A DNA stretch of 64,000 bases from CBDFGN01 sp965247065 (lineage in GTDB: Bacteria; Bacteroidota; Bacteroidia; Cytophagales; Cyclobacteriaceae), in contig CBDFGN010000006.1 of NCBI GenBank assembly GCA_965247065.1, positions 4,278,001-4,342,000 of the forward strand. Direction: 5' to 3'. Numbering within the stretch: the stretch's first letter is position 1; each line of letters begins with the position of its first letter. A model generated the notes under the pieces. That model was not told the origin of the DNA. It searched no databases and saw only the letters and a list, made by a program, of their open reading frames with translations. Both the position numbers and the translations under genes were made by a program. This document shows, in pieces, positions 26,975 through 37,313 of this stretch.

Positions 26975-28348
26975 ATGCTACTGCTCATATCTTCGCCCTA
27001 CTGGCCGTTTGCTGTTCTGATCCTGGGTATTGCCGCGGTTGTCCTGATGATAACGGTCGTGCGGCTGCATGCATTTATTGCCCTGATGGTGGCCGCTATC
27101 CTGGTCGGGCTTATAAGTACTGATTTGCCCGATATCGGTCGAAGTTGGATCGTCACTGCTGTTGAATTGCCAATGACAGAGTTTGGATCCATGGCTGGCA
27201 AAATAGCCTGGGTGATCGCATTAGCAGCCATCATAGGAACCGCCATGATGGAAAGCGGGGCGGCCGACAGAATTGTTCAGGGCCTTATAAATTCTCTGGG
27301 CGAAAAGCGGGTTGGAATAGCGCTGATGATGAGTGGTTTGATACTTTCTATCCCGGTTTTCTTCGATACGGTCTTTTTTCTGTTAATTCCCTTAGCGCGC
27401 TCATTGGGTCTAAGGACTGGCAAGCACTACGTCCTGTACGTGACCGCCATGGCGGGGGGGGCGGCTATAAGCCATTCTCTGGTTCCCCCAACACCGGGTC
27501 CTTTGATCATGGCTGAGGCCTTGGAAATAGACCTGGGAATTACCATTTTGGCCGGTTTGGCTGCCAGCCTCATTCCAGCATTGGCGGTAATGTGGTTCGC
27601 CAACCGGGTCGATAAGCAGTTAGAGCTTCCGGTAAAAGACGTGGGAGAGCATCCTGTTCCAGAAAGCTCTCAGTTGGCCAGCGATTTACCTCCCTTAGGG
27701 ATTTCGGTGCTTCCCATTCTTATGCCGGTGGTATTAATCAGTTTGGTGTCCGTATTGAATTTGACTGCTGCCGGTGTGCCACCCCTTATAGACTTTCTGG
27801 GCAACAAGAATATGGCGATGAGCGTAGGGACCATAATTGCGCTTTGGCTTTGGGCGCGCCAGAGAGGGTTGAAAATGGGTGACATTACTTTAGCCATAGG
27901 GGATGGACTTCAAATAGCCGGAGTTATTATTCTGATTACTAGCGCGGGTGGGGCTTTTGGAGCCATGATTAAGCATTCAGGAATTGGAGAGGCCATTCAA
28001 TATGCTACGGCAGATTTCGACATTAACTACATCGTGCTGGCCTGGATAATTGCGGCCGTCATGAAAATTGCCCAGGGTTCCGGAACGGTTTCCATGATCA
28101 CAACCGCCAGCATAATGGCCGGAATCTTAACCGGGGCCGATCCTCTGGGCTACCCGCCGATACTCATTCTCCTTTCAATTGGTTTTGGGTCCTTGACTAT
28201 TTCATGGATGAACGATAGTGGTTTTTGGGTGGTTGCAAAACTCAGCGGCTTTTCCCAGAAGGAAACGCTTAAAACCTGGACCAAATTGCTGGTAGTTATA
28301 TCGGTTGTGGGCTTTATTGAGCTGCTGATCCTGTCCATATTCCTTTGA
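26975..28348 (+). CDS. GntP family permease (gluconate-type)
   Basis: 457 aa with 12 or so membrane helices. Family motifs: MMESGAADRI, PVFFDTVFFLLIPLAR, and HSLVPPTPGPL in the central re-entrant region. It imports a sugar acid such as gluconate, probably with protons (family knowledge; the substrate here is unproven). No sugar-acid kinase or dehydrogenase is adjacent. Confidence 0.9.
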   Translation: MLLLISSPYWPFAVLILGIAAVVLMITVVRLHAFIALMVAAILVGLISTDLPDIGRSWIVTAVELPMTEFGSMAGKIAWVIALAAIIGTAMMESGAADRIVQGLINSLGEKRVGIALMMSGLILSIPVFFDTVFFLLIPLARSLGLRTGKHYVLYVTAMAGGAAISHSLVPPTPGPLIMAEALEIDLGITILAGLAASLIPALAVMWFANRVDKQLELPVKDVGEHPVPESSQLASDLPPLGISVLPILMPVVLISLVSVLNLTAAGVPPLIDFLGNKNMAMSVGTIIALWLWARQRGLKMGDITLAIGDGLQIAGVIILITSAGGAFGAMIKHSGIGEAIQYATADFDINYIVLAWIIAAVMKIAQGSGTVSMITTASIMAGILTGADPLGYPPILILLSIGFGSLTISWMNDSGFWVVAKLSGFSQKETLKTWTKLLVVISVVGFIELLILSIFL

Positions 28349-28384
28349 TTAGCGATTCACTTGGCGACTTCGCAATCTTACCCA

Positions 28385-29118
28385 TCAGTTCTTCTTTAGG
28401 ATTCCGTCGGCCATTCCGGGAGCAACTCTTTGAATGGCTCGGAGTACTTTAGCCTTGCCCGGATAGATAGTCAAACGATTTTTTTTGAACCCCCTTAGAA
28501 ATTCCGCGGCCAAATCCGCCGCGGACATCTTACCTTTGCCTCTACCTTCAGTCATAGAAGTATCCACTAATGGAGGAACGATGTCGAAAACCTTTATATT
28601 ACTTCCCTCGAGTTGGTATCTCAAAGCTTTAGTGAAAATGTGCAGGCCTGCTTTGGAGCCACAAATACACAGGCGCGGATTGCTTTGGGATCAGGGCTAA
28701 TACTGAGCTTACATTTACAATAGCACTTTGCTCCTGGTTAGCCAGAATTGGAAGCAAGGCTGAGCAGAGCTTGATGGGGGCATTCAGCTTAACCGCGAGT
28801 TCATGATCTACTTCATGCTCGAAATTCTTTGGCTCAGCCAATTGGTAGTTTTTTTGAATTCCAGCGTTATTTACCAGAATGTTGAGATCCCTGTGGTTGA
28901 CCTGGGTCTCGTTTATCAAATGATGCAGGTCGGAAGGGTTAGACAGATCTCCTGGAATGTATTCAAAACCCTCGGCTACGGCAATTTCCTGAAGGGTGTT
29001 GACATTACGTCCGGTAATGATGACCTCGTTGCCTAAGGATCTAATCTGACGTGCCAAAGCGAGACCTTATCCTCATAGAACCTCCTGTTATCAAGACCTT
29101 GTTAGCCTTCAGTTTCAT
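28385..29118 (-). pseudogene. Short-chain dehydrogenase/reductase with two frameshifts
   Basis: The restored protein begins MKLKANKVLITGGS (ATG 29118), has a cofactor-binding start, NILVNNAGIQ, the catalytic Ser in VNVSSVLAL, and ends APGMADGILKKN. The frame breaks at about 29072 (ATAAGG should be ATAGG, giving IGLALARQIRS) and at about 28645 (TATTTGT should be TATTGT, giving Y-CGSKAG with the catalytic YxxxK). Both are +1. As read, no segment has the full Rossmann fold plus catalytic triad. The third dinucleotide-motif glycine is replaced (GGSMRIG), which hints at real decay. It belongs to the DltE-like SDR type and starts 3 bases after hemW ends. Confidence 0.8.
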
Positions 29119-29121
29119 AAT

Positions 29122-30276
29122 TCACTTATTTTGATCACCAGTATCATTATCCTCCAAGAATAGATCAGCAGAGATTTGATCGGCCAGCAACTTACCTGCG
29201 TCGGTAAGGAACAACCGATTTTCTTCTATTTGAATAAATCCTCCCCGGGAATAGCGATCCACCAATTGACGATTCTCTTGCACCAGGTCCCATCCGAAAT
29301 CCGACTTAAGCTGATGGAGGTCTACACCCCACATAGTTCGTAAACCGGTTAATAAAATCTCATTGATACGATCCGCCGGGTTCAATTTTTCAATTTTGCA
29401 AGGTAGTTTTCCCAAAGCAATTTCGGCCATGTACTTGCCATTACTGGAAATATTGGACTGTCTCGACCTTACGTCAAAGCTATGAGCACCGGGGCCAAGA
29501 CCCAGGTACGGGATTTGCTTCCAATAATTCGAATTGTGGCGGCTCATTTTTCGGGGCAGACAAAAATTGGAAATCTCATAATGTACATAATTGCTACCGG
29601 TGAGCATTTCGGTCATCAATTGATATTCTTCCTCTGATTGCTTGTCAGGCACTTCGATTAGTTGTTCTCTTCGACGCCGATCCCCGAAAACGGTGTTTTC
29701 CTCAATCGTGAGACAATAGCAACTTAGGTGCTCGGGCTTAATGTCAATGGCCTGTTTTAAATCGCGACTCCAACGAAGACGGCTTTGACTGGGGATTCCA
29801 TAAATGAGATCCATGCTTAGATTATCGAAACCCACGCTCCGGGCTTTTTCTAGACAGGCCAGAGCTTGAGTGGCATCGTGTATTCTGTTTAGGTATTTTA
29901 GCGTCGAGTTTTCGAACGATTGAATTCCGATGCTCAAACGGTTTACTCCAATTTCTTTTAAGGTGCGAAGTTTGGGTAGAGTCAAATCATCCGGGTTGGC
30001 TTCGAGGGTGATTTCGGTATCATCCGCAAGCTTATAGCAATTGGAAATTGAATCAATTAAATACCTGAGTTGGGAGCCTTGAAGAAGCGAGGGAGTACCT
30101 CCACCCAGGTAAATGGTGTCTACATCGGTTTGACCAAGGTAGTGCCGGCGCAATTCCATCTCCTTTTTTATGGCCTTCACCATTCCTTCCACCGGAGCGA
30201 GATTTACTGAGAAATGAAAGTCACAGTAAAAACAAGCTTGGGCACAGAAAGGAATATGGATATATAAACCTGCCAA
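29122..30276 (-). CDS. hemW: HemW-type radical SAM haem chaperone
   Basis: 384 aa. The radical SAM cluster motif CAQACFYC (Cys11, Cys15, Cys18) is preceded by YIHIPF; GGGTPSLL and ANPDDL follow, with the C-terminal HemN domain (LGLGPGAHSF). Motif spacing is that of HemW rather than true HemN (single cysteine after CxxxCxxC is absent). It delivers haem to membrane proteins; older annotation is oxygen-independent coproporphyrinogen oxidase. Confidence 0.93.
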   Translation of the reverse strand: MAGLYIHIPFCAQACFYCDFHFSVNLAPVEGMVKAIKKEMELRRHYLGQTDVDTIYLGGGTPSLLQGSQLRYLIDSISNCYKLADDTEITLEANPDDLTLPKLRTLKEIGVNRLSIGIQSFENSTLKYLNRIHDATQALACLEKARSVGFDNLSMDLIYGIPSQSRLRWSRDLKQAIDIKPEHLSCYCLTIEENTVFGDRRRREQLIEVPDKQSEEEYQLMTEMLTGSNYVHYEISNFCLPRKMSRHNSNYWKQIPYLGLGPGAHSFDVRSRQSNISSNGKYMAEIALGKLPCKIEKLNPADRINEILLTGLRTMWGVDLHQLKSDFGWDLVQENRQLVDRYSRGGFIQIEENRLFLTDAGKLLADQISADLFLEDNDTGDQNK

Positions 30277-30320
30277 GAATCTGTAAATTTGTCCCCTAAA
30301 TTAATGGATTGGTGGCCAGG

Positions 30321-32046
30321 ATGTTTCGATCGCTCGTCAAATTATTCTTTCTTTTCCAGCTGACTCTGGGCCATATCTGGCTTTTAGCTCAAACTGATTC
30401 CTTGGTAGAAATCAAAGCCACTCCCAGCGACCGCAGGATCCTTGAAAAGTACGATTTTGAAAGATCATTTTCAGCCCCGGAAATAGTCCGAGCCCTTCAC
30501 AATGACGGTTATCTCCTAGCCAGGGTCGATTCAATCAGCTCCGCCAGGGGTCATACCATCTTGATTTTTAGTATTGGGCAGCAATACCATTGGGCTTATC
30601 TTGGTCCCGGGAACGTCGATGATCAAATGCTGAGAAAGATAGGCTTTCGCGAGAGACTTTACCGGGCAAAACCCTTCCGTTACCGTGAGATAAACACATT
30701 AATGGATCATATTCTGGAATATTCCGGGAACAATGGATATCCTTTCGCTGAAGTGAGGCTGGACAGTATAGGCCTTTCAGGACCGACCATGAGAGCCAGT
30801 CTAAATTATCAAAGTGGGCCATACATAACTTTCGATTCGATAGAGATAGCCGGAAGTGCGAAGGTAAAACACAAGTTCTTATTTCAACACGTTCAAATAT
30901 TTCCTGGAAAACCGTTCTCTGAACAAAGGGTTGCCGCGGTTGGCAGGGAATTGAACAGTTTGGAATTTATCCAACAGATGCAGCCCCCCCCAGCTATCCT
31001 TCCAAAATTCTGAGGCGCGGGTTTATTTGGACATAACCAACCAGCCGGCCAACCGCCTGGACTTTGTACTCGGTGTTTTGCCTAATTCCTCGGCCGACGG
31101 CAACATGCTGCTAACTGGTCAATTGGATTTGGCTCTAAAAAATATGTTCGGGCGGGGCAAAGGCCTGGAACTTAATTGGCTGCGTTACAAAGAACAATCG
31201 TCTGAATTAGCCATCAAGTACAGCCACCCTTATTTGCTTGGATCCGTCTTGAGTGCTCAGGCTGGTTTTGAGCTTTTAAGGGAAGACTCAACTTTCATCA
31301 ACAGGAAAATCAATTTGGATCTAAGTTTCAAATTGAATCCCGAAAGTTCCCTGTTCCTTGAAGTAGAATATAAGTCTTCGGGTTTGCTGAATCCGGGACA
31401 ATTTGAAGAGTCCAGCCGCCTACCCGATTTTTCGGATGTGGACATAACTTATTATGGTTTGCGATACACCTTATCCCGTTTGGATCACCAGTTTTTTCCC
31501 AGGACAGGTCGAAAATACAGTTTTCAAGGGTCGCTCGGGGACAAGAAAATTAATCCAAATTCCACCTTGAAACCCGAATTTTACGATAGTATTGATCTGC
31601 GCAATATTCAAATCCGGCTGCAGGCGGGTTTAGAGCACTACTTTCGGCTGGGCTCTAACGTCGTACTTTACAGCAATCTGCGCTCAGGTCTTTTGTTTAA
31701 TGAGAATATATTCTTAAATGAAATGTTCCGGATTGGGGGTTTCCAAACATTGCGTGGGTTTAATGAGAATTTCTTTTTTGCCTCCCATTACGGTTTGTCT
31801 AACCTTGAGGGGAGGCTTCATCTGGATAGCAAGTCGTATTTATTTCTATTATATGATCAGGCTTTTATTAGGAGGGATGCCGGGCCTGACAAGTTCGAAG
31901 ATTTCCCAATGGGCCTTGGCCTCGGACTCAGCCTTGGCCTCAAATCGGGAGTTTTTAATTTTGCTTTTGCCATGGGCCGCTGGGAACAAGAGCCATTCAG
32001 CTTTCAATTGGCAAAAGTGCACTTTGGATATGTTAATGTCTTTTAG
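30321..32046 (+). pseudogene. Omp85/BamA-like outer membrane protein, frameshifted in a C8 tract
   Basis: Signal peptide (ending WLLAQ), POTRA-like repeats (about bases 30400-30960, ITFDSIEIAGSAKVKHKF), then a 16-strand-type barrel with the Omp85 signature FQTLRGFNENFF near 31745. At 30984-30991 there are eight Cs. As read, the frame ends 30 bases later (PPPAILPKF stop). With seven Cs it continues as PPQLSFQNSEARVYLDITN into the barrel. Restored length is about 574 aa, which suits a small BamA/TamA-like protein of Bacteroidetes. A homopolymer slip by error or by phase variation is possible. The DUF4271 gene overlaps its last codons. Confidence 0.85.
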
Positions 32047-33178
32047 AATCACCACCTGGTTTAAAAGATTCTTAACCGTAGTGGCACTCAGCACCGGGCT
32101 AGATTGCCAGCAAGCTGGGGCCCAATTTTGGGAGGGAGAATGGCTTATCACCGACCCGACTACCGGTGCCTATTTACCTTTTACGCCTGGGCCAAAGAAA
32201 CTGAAAGCATTGAGCTTTATCATTAAGCCCGGCGTGCACCAGGGCAAATGGGTTAAAGTATGCGCGGAAGTTGGTAGCTCGCTGCTCATGGATGGTAACC
32301 TGGTTTACCACTATAATCAGACAGCTTGTCAGGATTTTGAAATTGACAGTTTAAAGGATCACTACTCCGGGCGACATCTTTTTTTCACAATTTATAATCC
32401 TGATCCGCAAGTTCTCTCCAATTACCGGTACTCCATTGTCATTCCGGGTTCTACTAATACAGTGTCCAGTGACGCACTGGAACTAATACCCATTCCAAGA
32501 GGAAATAAAGATTTTGGGAATTTTTTTGTTCTTGGACTTGTAACTATACTTGCTTTTTTGGCTGGTTTCTTTCGGTTCCAGTATAAGACCTTTATATCTT
32601 TCTACAACCTGGGGAGCATTTTTTCCTTCCGAACCAGTACAACTGGCTTGCAATCTCTCCGGCTCTTTGAGCGTGCCAACCTGCTATTGCTGTCATTTCA
32701 CTCAATTCTTGTGGCTTTTGTTGTCGTTGTTGCGGCTAACGCCCGACCGGATTGGGCCGAGGTTCTGCCTGGTTTTGATGCCGGCAGCTTTTATGCTAAT
32801 ACGCTCTATTGGGGTGCAATTACTGTGGTTCTATTTCTTTTTTACTTTTTGAAATTCGGTACTATAGTCCAGATATCATTATTATTCGGATTAAGACAAT
32901 TCCAGGATCAACACTTCCTGGATTATCTGAGGTTGTCAATGGTATTTTTTCTGGCCCTTTTCGGGTTACTGGTCCTTGTGAATTTGAGCACCCCGTTGCT
33001 GAACAATGGTTTGGTTTCGCTGTTGGCCGAAAGCGCATTTCTATTTATGATCGCACGGGTGGTGATTATTTTTCTCAAGTTGAATTCTTACTCCCCAAAC
33101 CGGAGGTTGCACTTGATTTCCTATCTTTGCAGTACCGAAATTCTCCCCCTAGTATTTATTCTAAAGCTTTTTGTTTAA
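32036..33178 (+). CDS. DUF4271 membrane protein
   Basis: About 380 aa from ATG 32036 (or 32030), overlapping the end of the Omp85-like gene. A signal-like start is followed by an extracytoplasmic beta domain (residues about 30-150). Seven or so membrane helices make up the DUF4271 region to the end. It is conserved beside hemD and the gld genes in Bacteroidetes; function unknown. The frame extends upstream to 31718, but that stretch is the barrel gene in another frame. Confidence 0.8.
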   Translation: MSFRITTWFKRFLTVVALSTGLDCQQAGAQFWEGEWLITDPTTGAYLPFTPGPKKLKALSFIIKPGVHQGKWVKVCAEVGSSLLMDGNLVYHYNQTACQDFEIDSLKDHYSGRHLFFTIYNPDPQVLSNYRYSIVIPGSTNTVSSDALELIPIPRGNKDFGNFFVLGLVTILAFLAGFFRFQYKTFISFYNLGSIFSFRTSTTGLQSLRLFERANLLLLSFHSILVAFVVVVAANARPDWAEVLPGFDAGSFYANTLYWGAITVVLFLFYFLKFGTIVQISLLFGLRQFQDQHFLDYLRLSMVFFLALFGLLVLVNLSTPLLNNGLVSLLAESAFLFMIARVVIIFLKLNSYSPNRRLHLISYLCSTEILPLVFILKLFV

Positions 33179-33201
33179 TTTTGCCGTCCCAATTGAAATC
33201 T

Positions 33202-34002
33202 ATGGACGCAATGATCAACACATCAGAAGTAGAAAGATTAATTTTGGAAAGACGCAATAATAAGGTAGCCAGCATTTTAGTTTCCCAGCCCAAGCCCAAG
33301 AATTCTAACTCTCCTTATCTGAAACTTGCAGAGAAATATAGTCTCAAAATAGATTTCAGGCCCTTTATTGAGATTGAACCAGTCACCTTAAAGGAATTTC
33401 GGCAGCAAAAGGTTGATGTATTAGCACATACCGCGGTAATATTTACCAGCCGAAATGCGGTAGATCATTTTTTTAGATTGTGTCGGGAAAACAAGGTTGA
33501 CGTTCCCGCTGATATGAAGTATTTCTGCATTTCAGAGCAGACGGCGAATTACCTTCAGAAGTACATCGTCATTCGGAAACGAAAAATCTTCACTGGAAGC
33601 AGGACCGCTTCGGACCTGATTGAGATTCTCAAAAAGCATAAGGACGAGAAGTTTGTCTTTCCTTGCTCGAATATCAGAAAGAATGATATCCCGGATTTCC
33701 TAACAGGAAATGGCTTTACAAGCACCGAGGCTACCATTTATCGAACGGTGGCCAGTGATCTCTCCGACTTAGCGGATGTGAATTACGACGTTATAGCCTT
33801 CTTTAGTCCGTCTGGAATTAACAGCCTGTTTGTCAACTTTCCAGAATTCAAACAAAATAATACCAGGATTGCCGGTTTTGGTCCTTCAACTTCCAAGGCG
33901 GTCCGTGATCACGGACTCATTTTGGACATCGAGGCACCATTGCCCAATGCACCATCCATGACCGGTGCCTTGGAGCTTTATATCAAAGTGGCCAACTCTT
34001 AG
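33202..34002 (+). CDS. hemD: Uroporphyrinogen-III synthase family protein
   Basis: 266 aa from ATG 33202. Two alternating alpha/beta domains in the HemD pattern: VASILVSQPKP, AVIFTSRNAVDHFF, FVFPCSNIRKNDIPDFL, DVIAFFSPSGINSLF, and RIAGFGPSTSKAV, the signature of the second domain. It cyclises hydroxymethylbilane to uroporphyrinogen III. In Bacteroidetes this paralogue commonly lies next to DUF4271 and porP/gld genes, so a role outside haem synthesis is conceivable but unproven. Confidence 0.88.
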   Translation: MDAMINTSEVERLILERRNNKVASILVSQPKPKNSNSPYLKLAEKYSLKIDFRPFIEIEPVTLKEFRQQKVDVLAHTAVIFTSRNAVDHFFRLCRENKVDVPADMKYFCISEQTANYLQKYIVIRKRKIFTGSRTASDLIEILKKHKDEKFVFPCSNIRKNDIPDFLTGNGFTSTEATIYRTVASDLSDLADVNYDVIAFFSPSGINSLFVNFPEFKQNNTRIAGFGPSTSKAVRDHGLILDIEAPLPNAPSMTGALELYIKVANS

Positions 34003-34154
34003 ACCTTTGTAATCTTTCTGGTCAGGGCCTTTTCGGTTGATTTTGATCAAGGATATTGACCTAAATAGCCGTTTTTCCGTGAATTAATTTTGGTACTTTT
34101 AAAATTTGAAGCCTCCTTTTATTGTTATATTGTAAGGTTAAACTGTAATTGACG

Positions 34155-35114
34155 ATGGGAAAGGTGCGATTTTTGGGGTTAATTATGTGGGTGGCTTCGG
34201 TCGGGCAGTCTGTATGGGCGCAGCAGGACGCTCAGTTCTCCCAATACATGTTCAATACGCTTTTCTATAATCCGGCCTATGCCGGGGTTGAAGGGGTCAC
34301 CAAAGCCCAATTGACGGCCCGTACGCAATGGGCTGGTTACTCCTCCTCGTTTGATGGAAGCGGGGGCAATCCAAATACCCAGTTGATCAGTTTGACTTCC
34401 CCCATTCTCAAGCTTAGAAGTGGCTTTGGACTTTATGTCGTCAATGATAAGCTTGGACCTCTGAATAACATTGAAGCGCAGGCATCTTATGCCTATCACC
34501 TGGCGATCAAAGATGCCAAATTATCGATCGGCATAAAGGCCGGAATCTATTCCCAGGTCATTGACCGAGAGCGTTACCGGCCCAATGTAGATCCGGACCC
34601 AATCATTGCGGGAGGCCGTGATTCCCAGATCCGGCCCGATCTTGGATTTGGAGTTTATTACCGGGCGGAGAAATATTATGCTGGAGTCAGCGTTAATCAT
34701 GTGTTGAAGTCGGAATTTGATTTTGGAGTGGCCGAATCAAGAAATGCCTTGGAGCAGCATATGATTCTAACCGGAGGATACGATTACGAAGTGAACTACC
34801 GCTTGGTAATAACTCCAAGCTTGCTGGTGAAGACTGATTTTAATACCTATTCCTTCGATCTGGGAGCGATTGCGACCTACAACGAAAAGATGTGGGGTGG
34901 GCTTGCCTTTAGACAGTCTGAGGCTGCGATTGTCCTGTTGGGTTATAGTTTGCTAAAGGACAGCTCTTTGAAGCTTGGTTACGCCTTCGATTACGTAATC
35001 AAAGCGCAGGCTGCCAAGGAGGCGACATCACACGAATTTCTTGTAAGCTATACGCTGCCTCCTGTAACTGCAGGGGGCAAAAAGATCATTAGAACCCCTC
35101 GTTTTAGGCACTAA
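34155..35114 (+). CDS. PorP/SprF family type IX secretion membrane protein
   Basis: About 319 aa from ATG 34155. Signal peptide ending SVWAQ, then the family start QDAQFSQYMFNTLFYNPAYAG and repeated barrel strands; KLGYAFDY near the end is typical. PorP/SprF proteins sit in the outer membrane and partner surface proteins and gliding components. It lies directly upstream of gldK. Confidence 0.93.
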   Translation: MGKVRFLGLIMWVASVGQSVWAQQDAQFSQYMFNTLFYNPAYAGVEGVTKAQLTARTQWAGYSSSFDGSGGNPNTQLISLTSPILKLRSGFGLYVVNDKLGPLNNIEAQASYAYHLAIKDAKLSIGIKAGIYSQVIDRERYRPNVDPDPIIAGGRDSQIRPDLGFGVYYRAEKYYAGVSVNHVLKSEFDFGVAESRNALEQHMILTGGYDYEVNYRLVITPSLLVKTDFNTYSFDLGAIATYNEKMWGGLAFRQSEAAIVLLGYSLLKDSSLKLGYAFDYVIKAQAAKEATSHEFLVSYTLPPVTAGGKKIIRTPRFRH

Positions 35115-35293
35115 AAATTGTGGAATAAGGTTTTGCAGTTAATTATAAAATGTACAATTTGTGAAAAATTGCATTACTATTATTAAAGAATTTTATAAAA
35201 TAGTACAAATTACTTTTTCCGATTAATTAGTCGTTTTCATTTTTTCTTGTAATTAGCTTCTGACCACGCGGGATACTGGTTAATAAAGGTGTT

Positions 35294-36337
35294 ATGAAAA
35301 ATTCGTTTTCCCTAAAAAGGATCGTCCTATATCTTTTTGTCTTATCGTTGCTGCCCTCCCAAAGTTGTCTCAGGATATTTGGTGGTGACAAAGGCGATGA
35401 TCGTGGGGAGCTCATTGGTGTCGCTGGCCGTGAAGGGTGGGTGCAGACCATACCCTACGGAATGGTTCCGATACCTCCTGGTACATTCCACATGGGTCAG
35501 GCAGACGAAGACGTTCCAGCTACGCAGATTAACTTCAATAAGCAGGTAACCATCGGTCCGTTTTATATGGACGATACGGAGATCACCAATAATGAGTATC
35601 GTCAGTTTGTAGTGGACATCAGCGAAGGATCTGAAGTCGATCTAGGGGACGATTATGTGTTCGAAGATCTCTATCCGGATACTACCGTTTGGACTAGAGA
35701 TTTTTCACATCACATGGGAGATCCTTTGGTCCAGTATTACTACATGCACCCTGCATTCGACGACTACCCCGTAGTCGGGATCGATTGGAAAGCGGCACAA
35801 TATTTTTGTGAGTGGAGAACCCAACATCTTAATGACTATAGAGTAAGCCAGGGCGAGATCATCTTGCCAAACTTCAGGCTGCCGTCCGAGGCTGAGTGGG
35901 AATACGCAGCTCGAGGAGGCCGAGACATGGCTAAATATCCCTGGGGCAATCCCTACATCCGGAACGCCAAGGGCTGTATGATTGCCAACTTCAAGCCTGG
36001 TCGTGGAAATTATTTCGATGATGGCTACGCTTATACCGCGCCGGTTGATTCCTATTTCCCCAATGATTATGGATTGTTCTGCATGGCGGGAAATGTATCC
36101 GAGTGGGTGCAAGACGCCTTCCATCCTGCGTCCTATCCGTTGGTTTGGGATTTGAACCCAACCTATTGGGAAGACTCCGAACCCCAGAAAGTTGTTAGAG
36201 GCGGGTCTTGGAAAGATGTTGCTTACTATTTGGAGACTGGAACCAGAGCCTATAAACACCAGGATTCAGCTCGCTCCTTTATTGGATTCCGTTGTGCCAT
36301 GACCCTCCTGGGCCGATCTTCCGGTCAAGAATTTTAG
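35294..36337 (+). CDS. gldK: Gliding motility lipoprotein GldK
   Basis: 347 aa. Lipobox (LPSQSC) then a formylglycine-generating-enzyme-like fold: PIPPGTFHMGQAD, FYMDDTEITNNEYRQFV, RLPSEAEWEYAARGG, and GNVSEWVQD with RGGSW. It forms the periplasmic ring with GldN under the outer membrane in the type IX secretion system. It is the first of four collinear gld genes. The 179-bp upstream region is AT-rich and probably holds the promoter. Confidence 0.96.
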   Translation: MKNSFSLKRIVLYLFVLSLLPSQSCLRIFGGDKGDDRGELIGVAGREGWVQTIPYGMVPIPPGTFHMGQADEDVPATQINFNKQVTIGPFYMDDTEITNNEYRQFVVDISEGSEVDLGDDYVFEDLYPDTTVWTRDFSHHMGDPLVQYYYMHPAFDDYPVVGIDWKAAQYFCEWRTQHLNDYRVSQGEIILPNFRLPSEAEWEYAARGGRDMAKYPWGNPYIRNAKGCMIANFKPGRGNYFDDGYAYTAPVDSYFPNDYGLFCMAGNVSEWVQDAFHPASYPLVWDLNPTYWEDSEPQKVVRGGSWKDVAYYLETGTRAYKHQDSARSFIGFRCAMTLLGRSSGQEF

Positions 36338-36422
36338 TCAAGTATTACATATAATTGAATATATCATTATCTTTATTTCTCTCTACTTTCAAAACGCATT
36401 ACTAACCTAAAACAACACAAAT

Positions 36423-37280
36423 ATGGCTAGAGACAAAGGTGGATTCACAGAGCTACTATTCAGTACTATAATGCCCAAGGTATATGGGATTGGGGCTGCT
36501 GTAGTTATTGTAGGAGCTTTGTTTAAAATCCAGCACTATGAGGGAGCCGGTATAATGCTCGGGGTGGGCCTCACCGTTGAAGCTTTGATCTTCTTTCTTA
36601 GTGCCTTTGAACCTAAACATCCCGAACCTGAATGGGCGAGGGTATATCCCGAATTGGCTGACGACTATGAAGGTCCCAGTGGTGCCAAAGCTATTCCTAA
36701 GCAAGCTGGGGCAAGCCCTACTCAACAGGTGGACCAGATGATGGAAAAAGCTAAAATCGGCCCGGAGTTAATTGAGAGCTTGGGAAAAGGCATGCGAGGC
36801 ATGGCTGAATCAGCCTCCAAAATGGGTAATCTTAGTGATGCCGCTGTGGCCACTAACGACTACGCCAACAATGTAAAAAAGGCTTCGAGTTCTCTTCTTG
36901 AGATGAACAAGTCCTACGCTTCAACTGTGACCGCCATGGCAGAAATGTCTAACGCCTCGAAAGATGCCAAGGAATATCACTCACAAGTTCAAAATGTCAC
37001 TAAAAACCTTTCTGCCTTAAATGCAGTATATGAAATGGAGCTTCAGGACTCTAACCAACACGTTAAGTCGATGAAGAAGTTCTACGAAAGTTTGGGAAGT
37101 GCCATGGAAAATATGGCCGAAGCCGGTAAGGGTACTGAGGCGTTCAAATCTCAACTAACCAGATTGACGGACAATCTTTCGTCCCTGAATCGGGTATATG
37201 GCAGTATGCTTACCGCAATGCGAGGTGGTGGAAACAGTGGGTCTTCTGAACAAAGACCTCCCCAGCTACCTCAGAGTTAA
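36423..37280 (+). CDS. gldL: Gliding motility protein GldL
   Basis: 285 aa. Two membrane helices near the N-terminus (YGIGAAVVIVGALFKI and GVGLTVEALIFFLSAF), with the family glutamate in VEAL, followed by a long cytoplasmic helical tail. GldL forms a proton-driven inner-membrane motor with GldM that powers secretion and gliding. Gaps of 85 bases before and 33 after. Confidence 0.97.
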   Translation: MARDKGGFTELLFSTIMPKVYGIGAAVVIVGALFKIQHYEGAGIMLGVGLTVEALIFFLSAFEPKHPEPEWARVYPELADDYEGPSGAKAIPKQAGASPTQQVDQMMEKAKIGPELIESLGKGMRGMAESASKMGNLSDAAVATNDYANNVKKASSSLLEMNKSYASTVTAMAEMSNASKDAKEYHSQVQNVTKNLSALNAVYEMELQDSNQHVKSMKKFYESLGSAMENMAEAGKGTEAFKSQLTRLTDNLSSLNRVYGSMLTAMRGGGNSGSSEQRPPQLPQS

Positions 37281-37313
37281 AATAGGAAACTAATTAATAC
37301 AAAAATTTAAGTT

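Noticed and set aside
32809..33201. Longer N-terminus for hemD
   Set aside because: This stretch lies inside the DUF4271 gene in another frame and has no HemD-like sequence; ATG 33202 fits the family start.
35294..36337. GldK as a true formylglycine-generating enzyme for the sulfatase
   Set aside because: It is a lipoprotein in a gldKLMN operon, so the fold is reused structurally.
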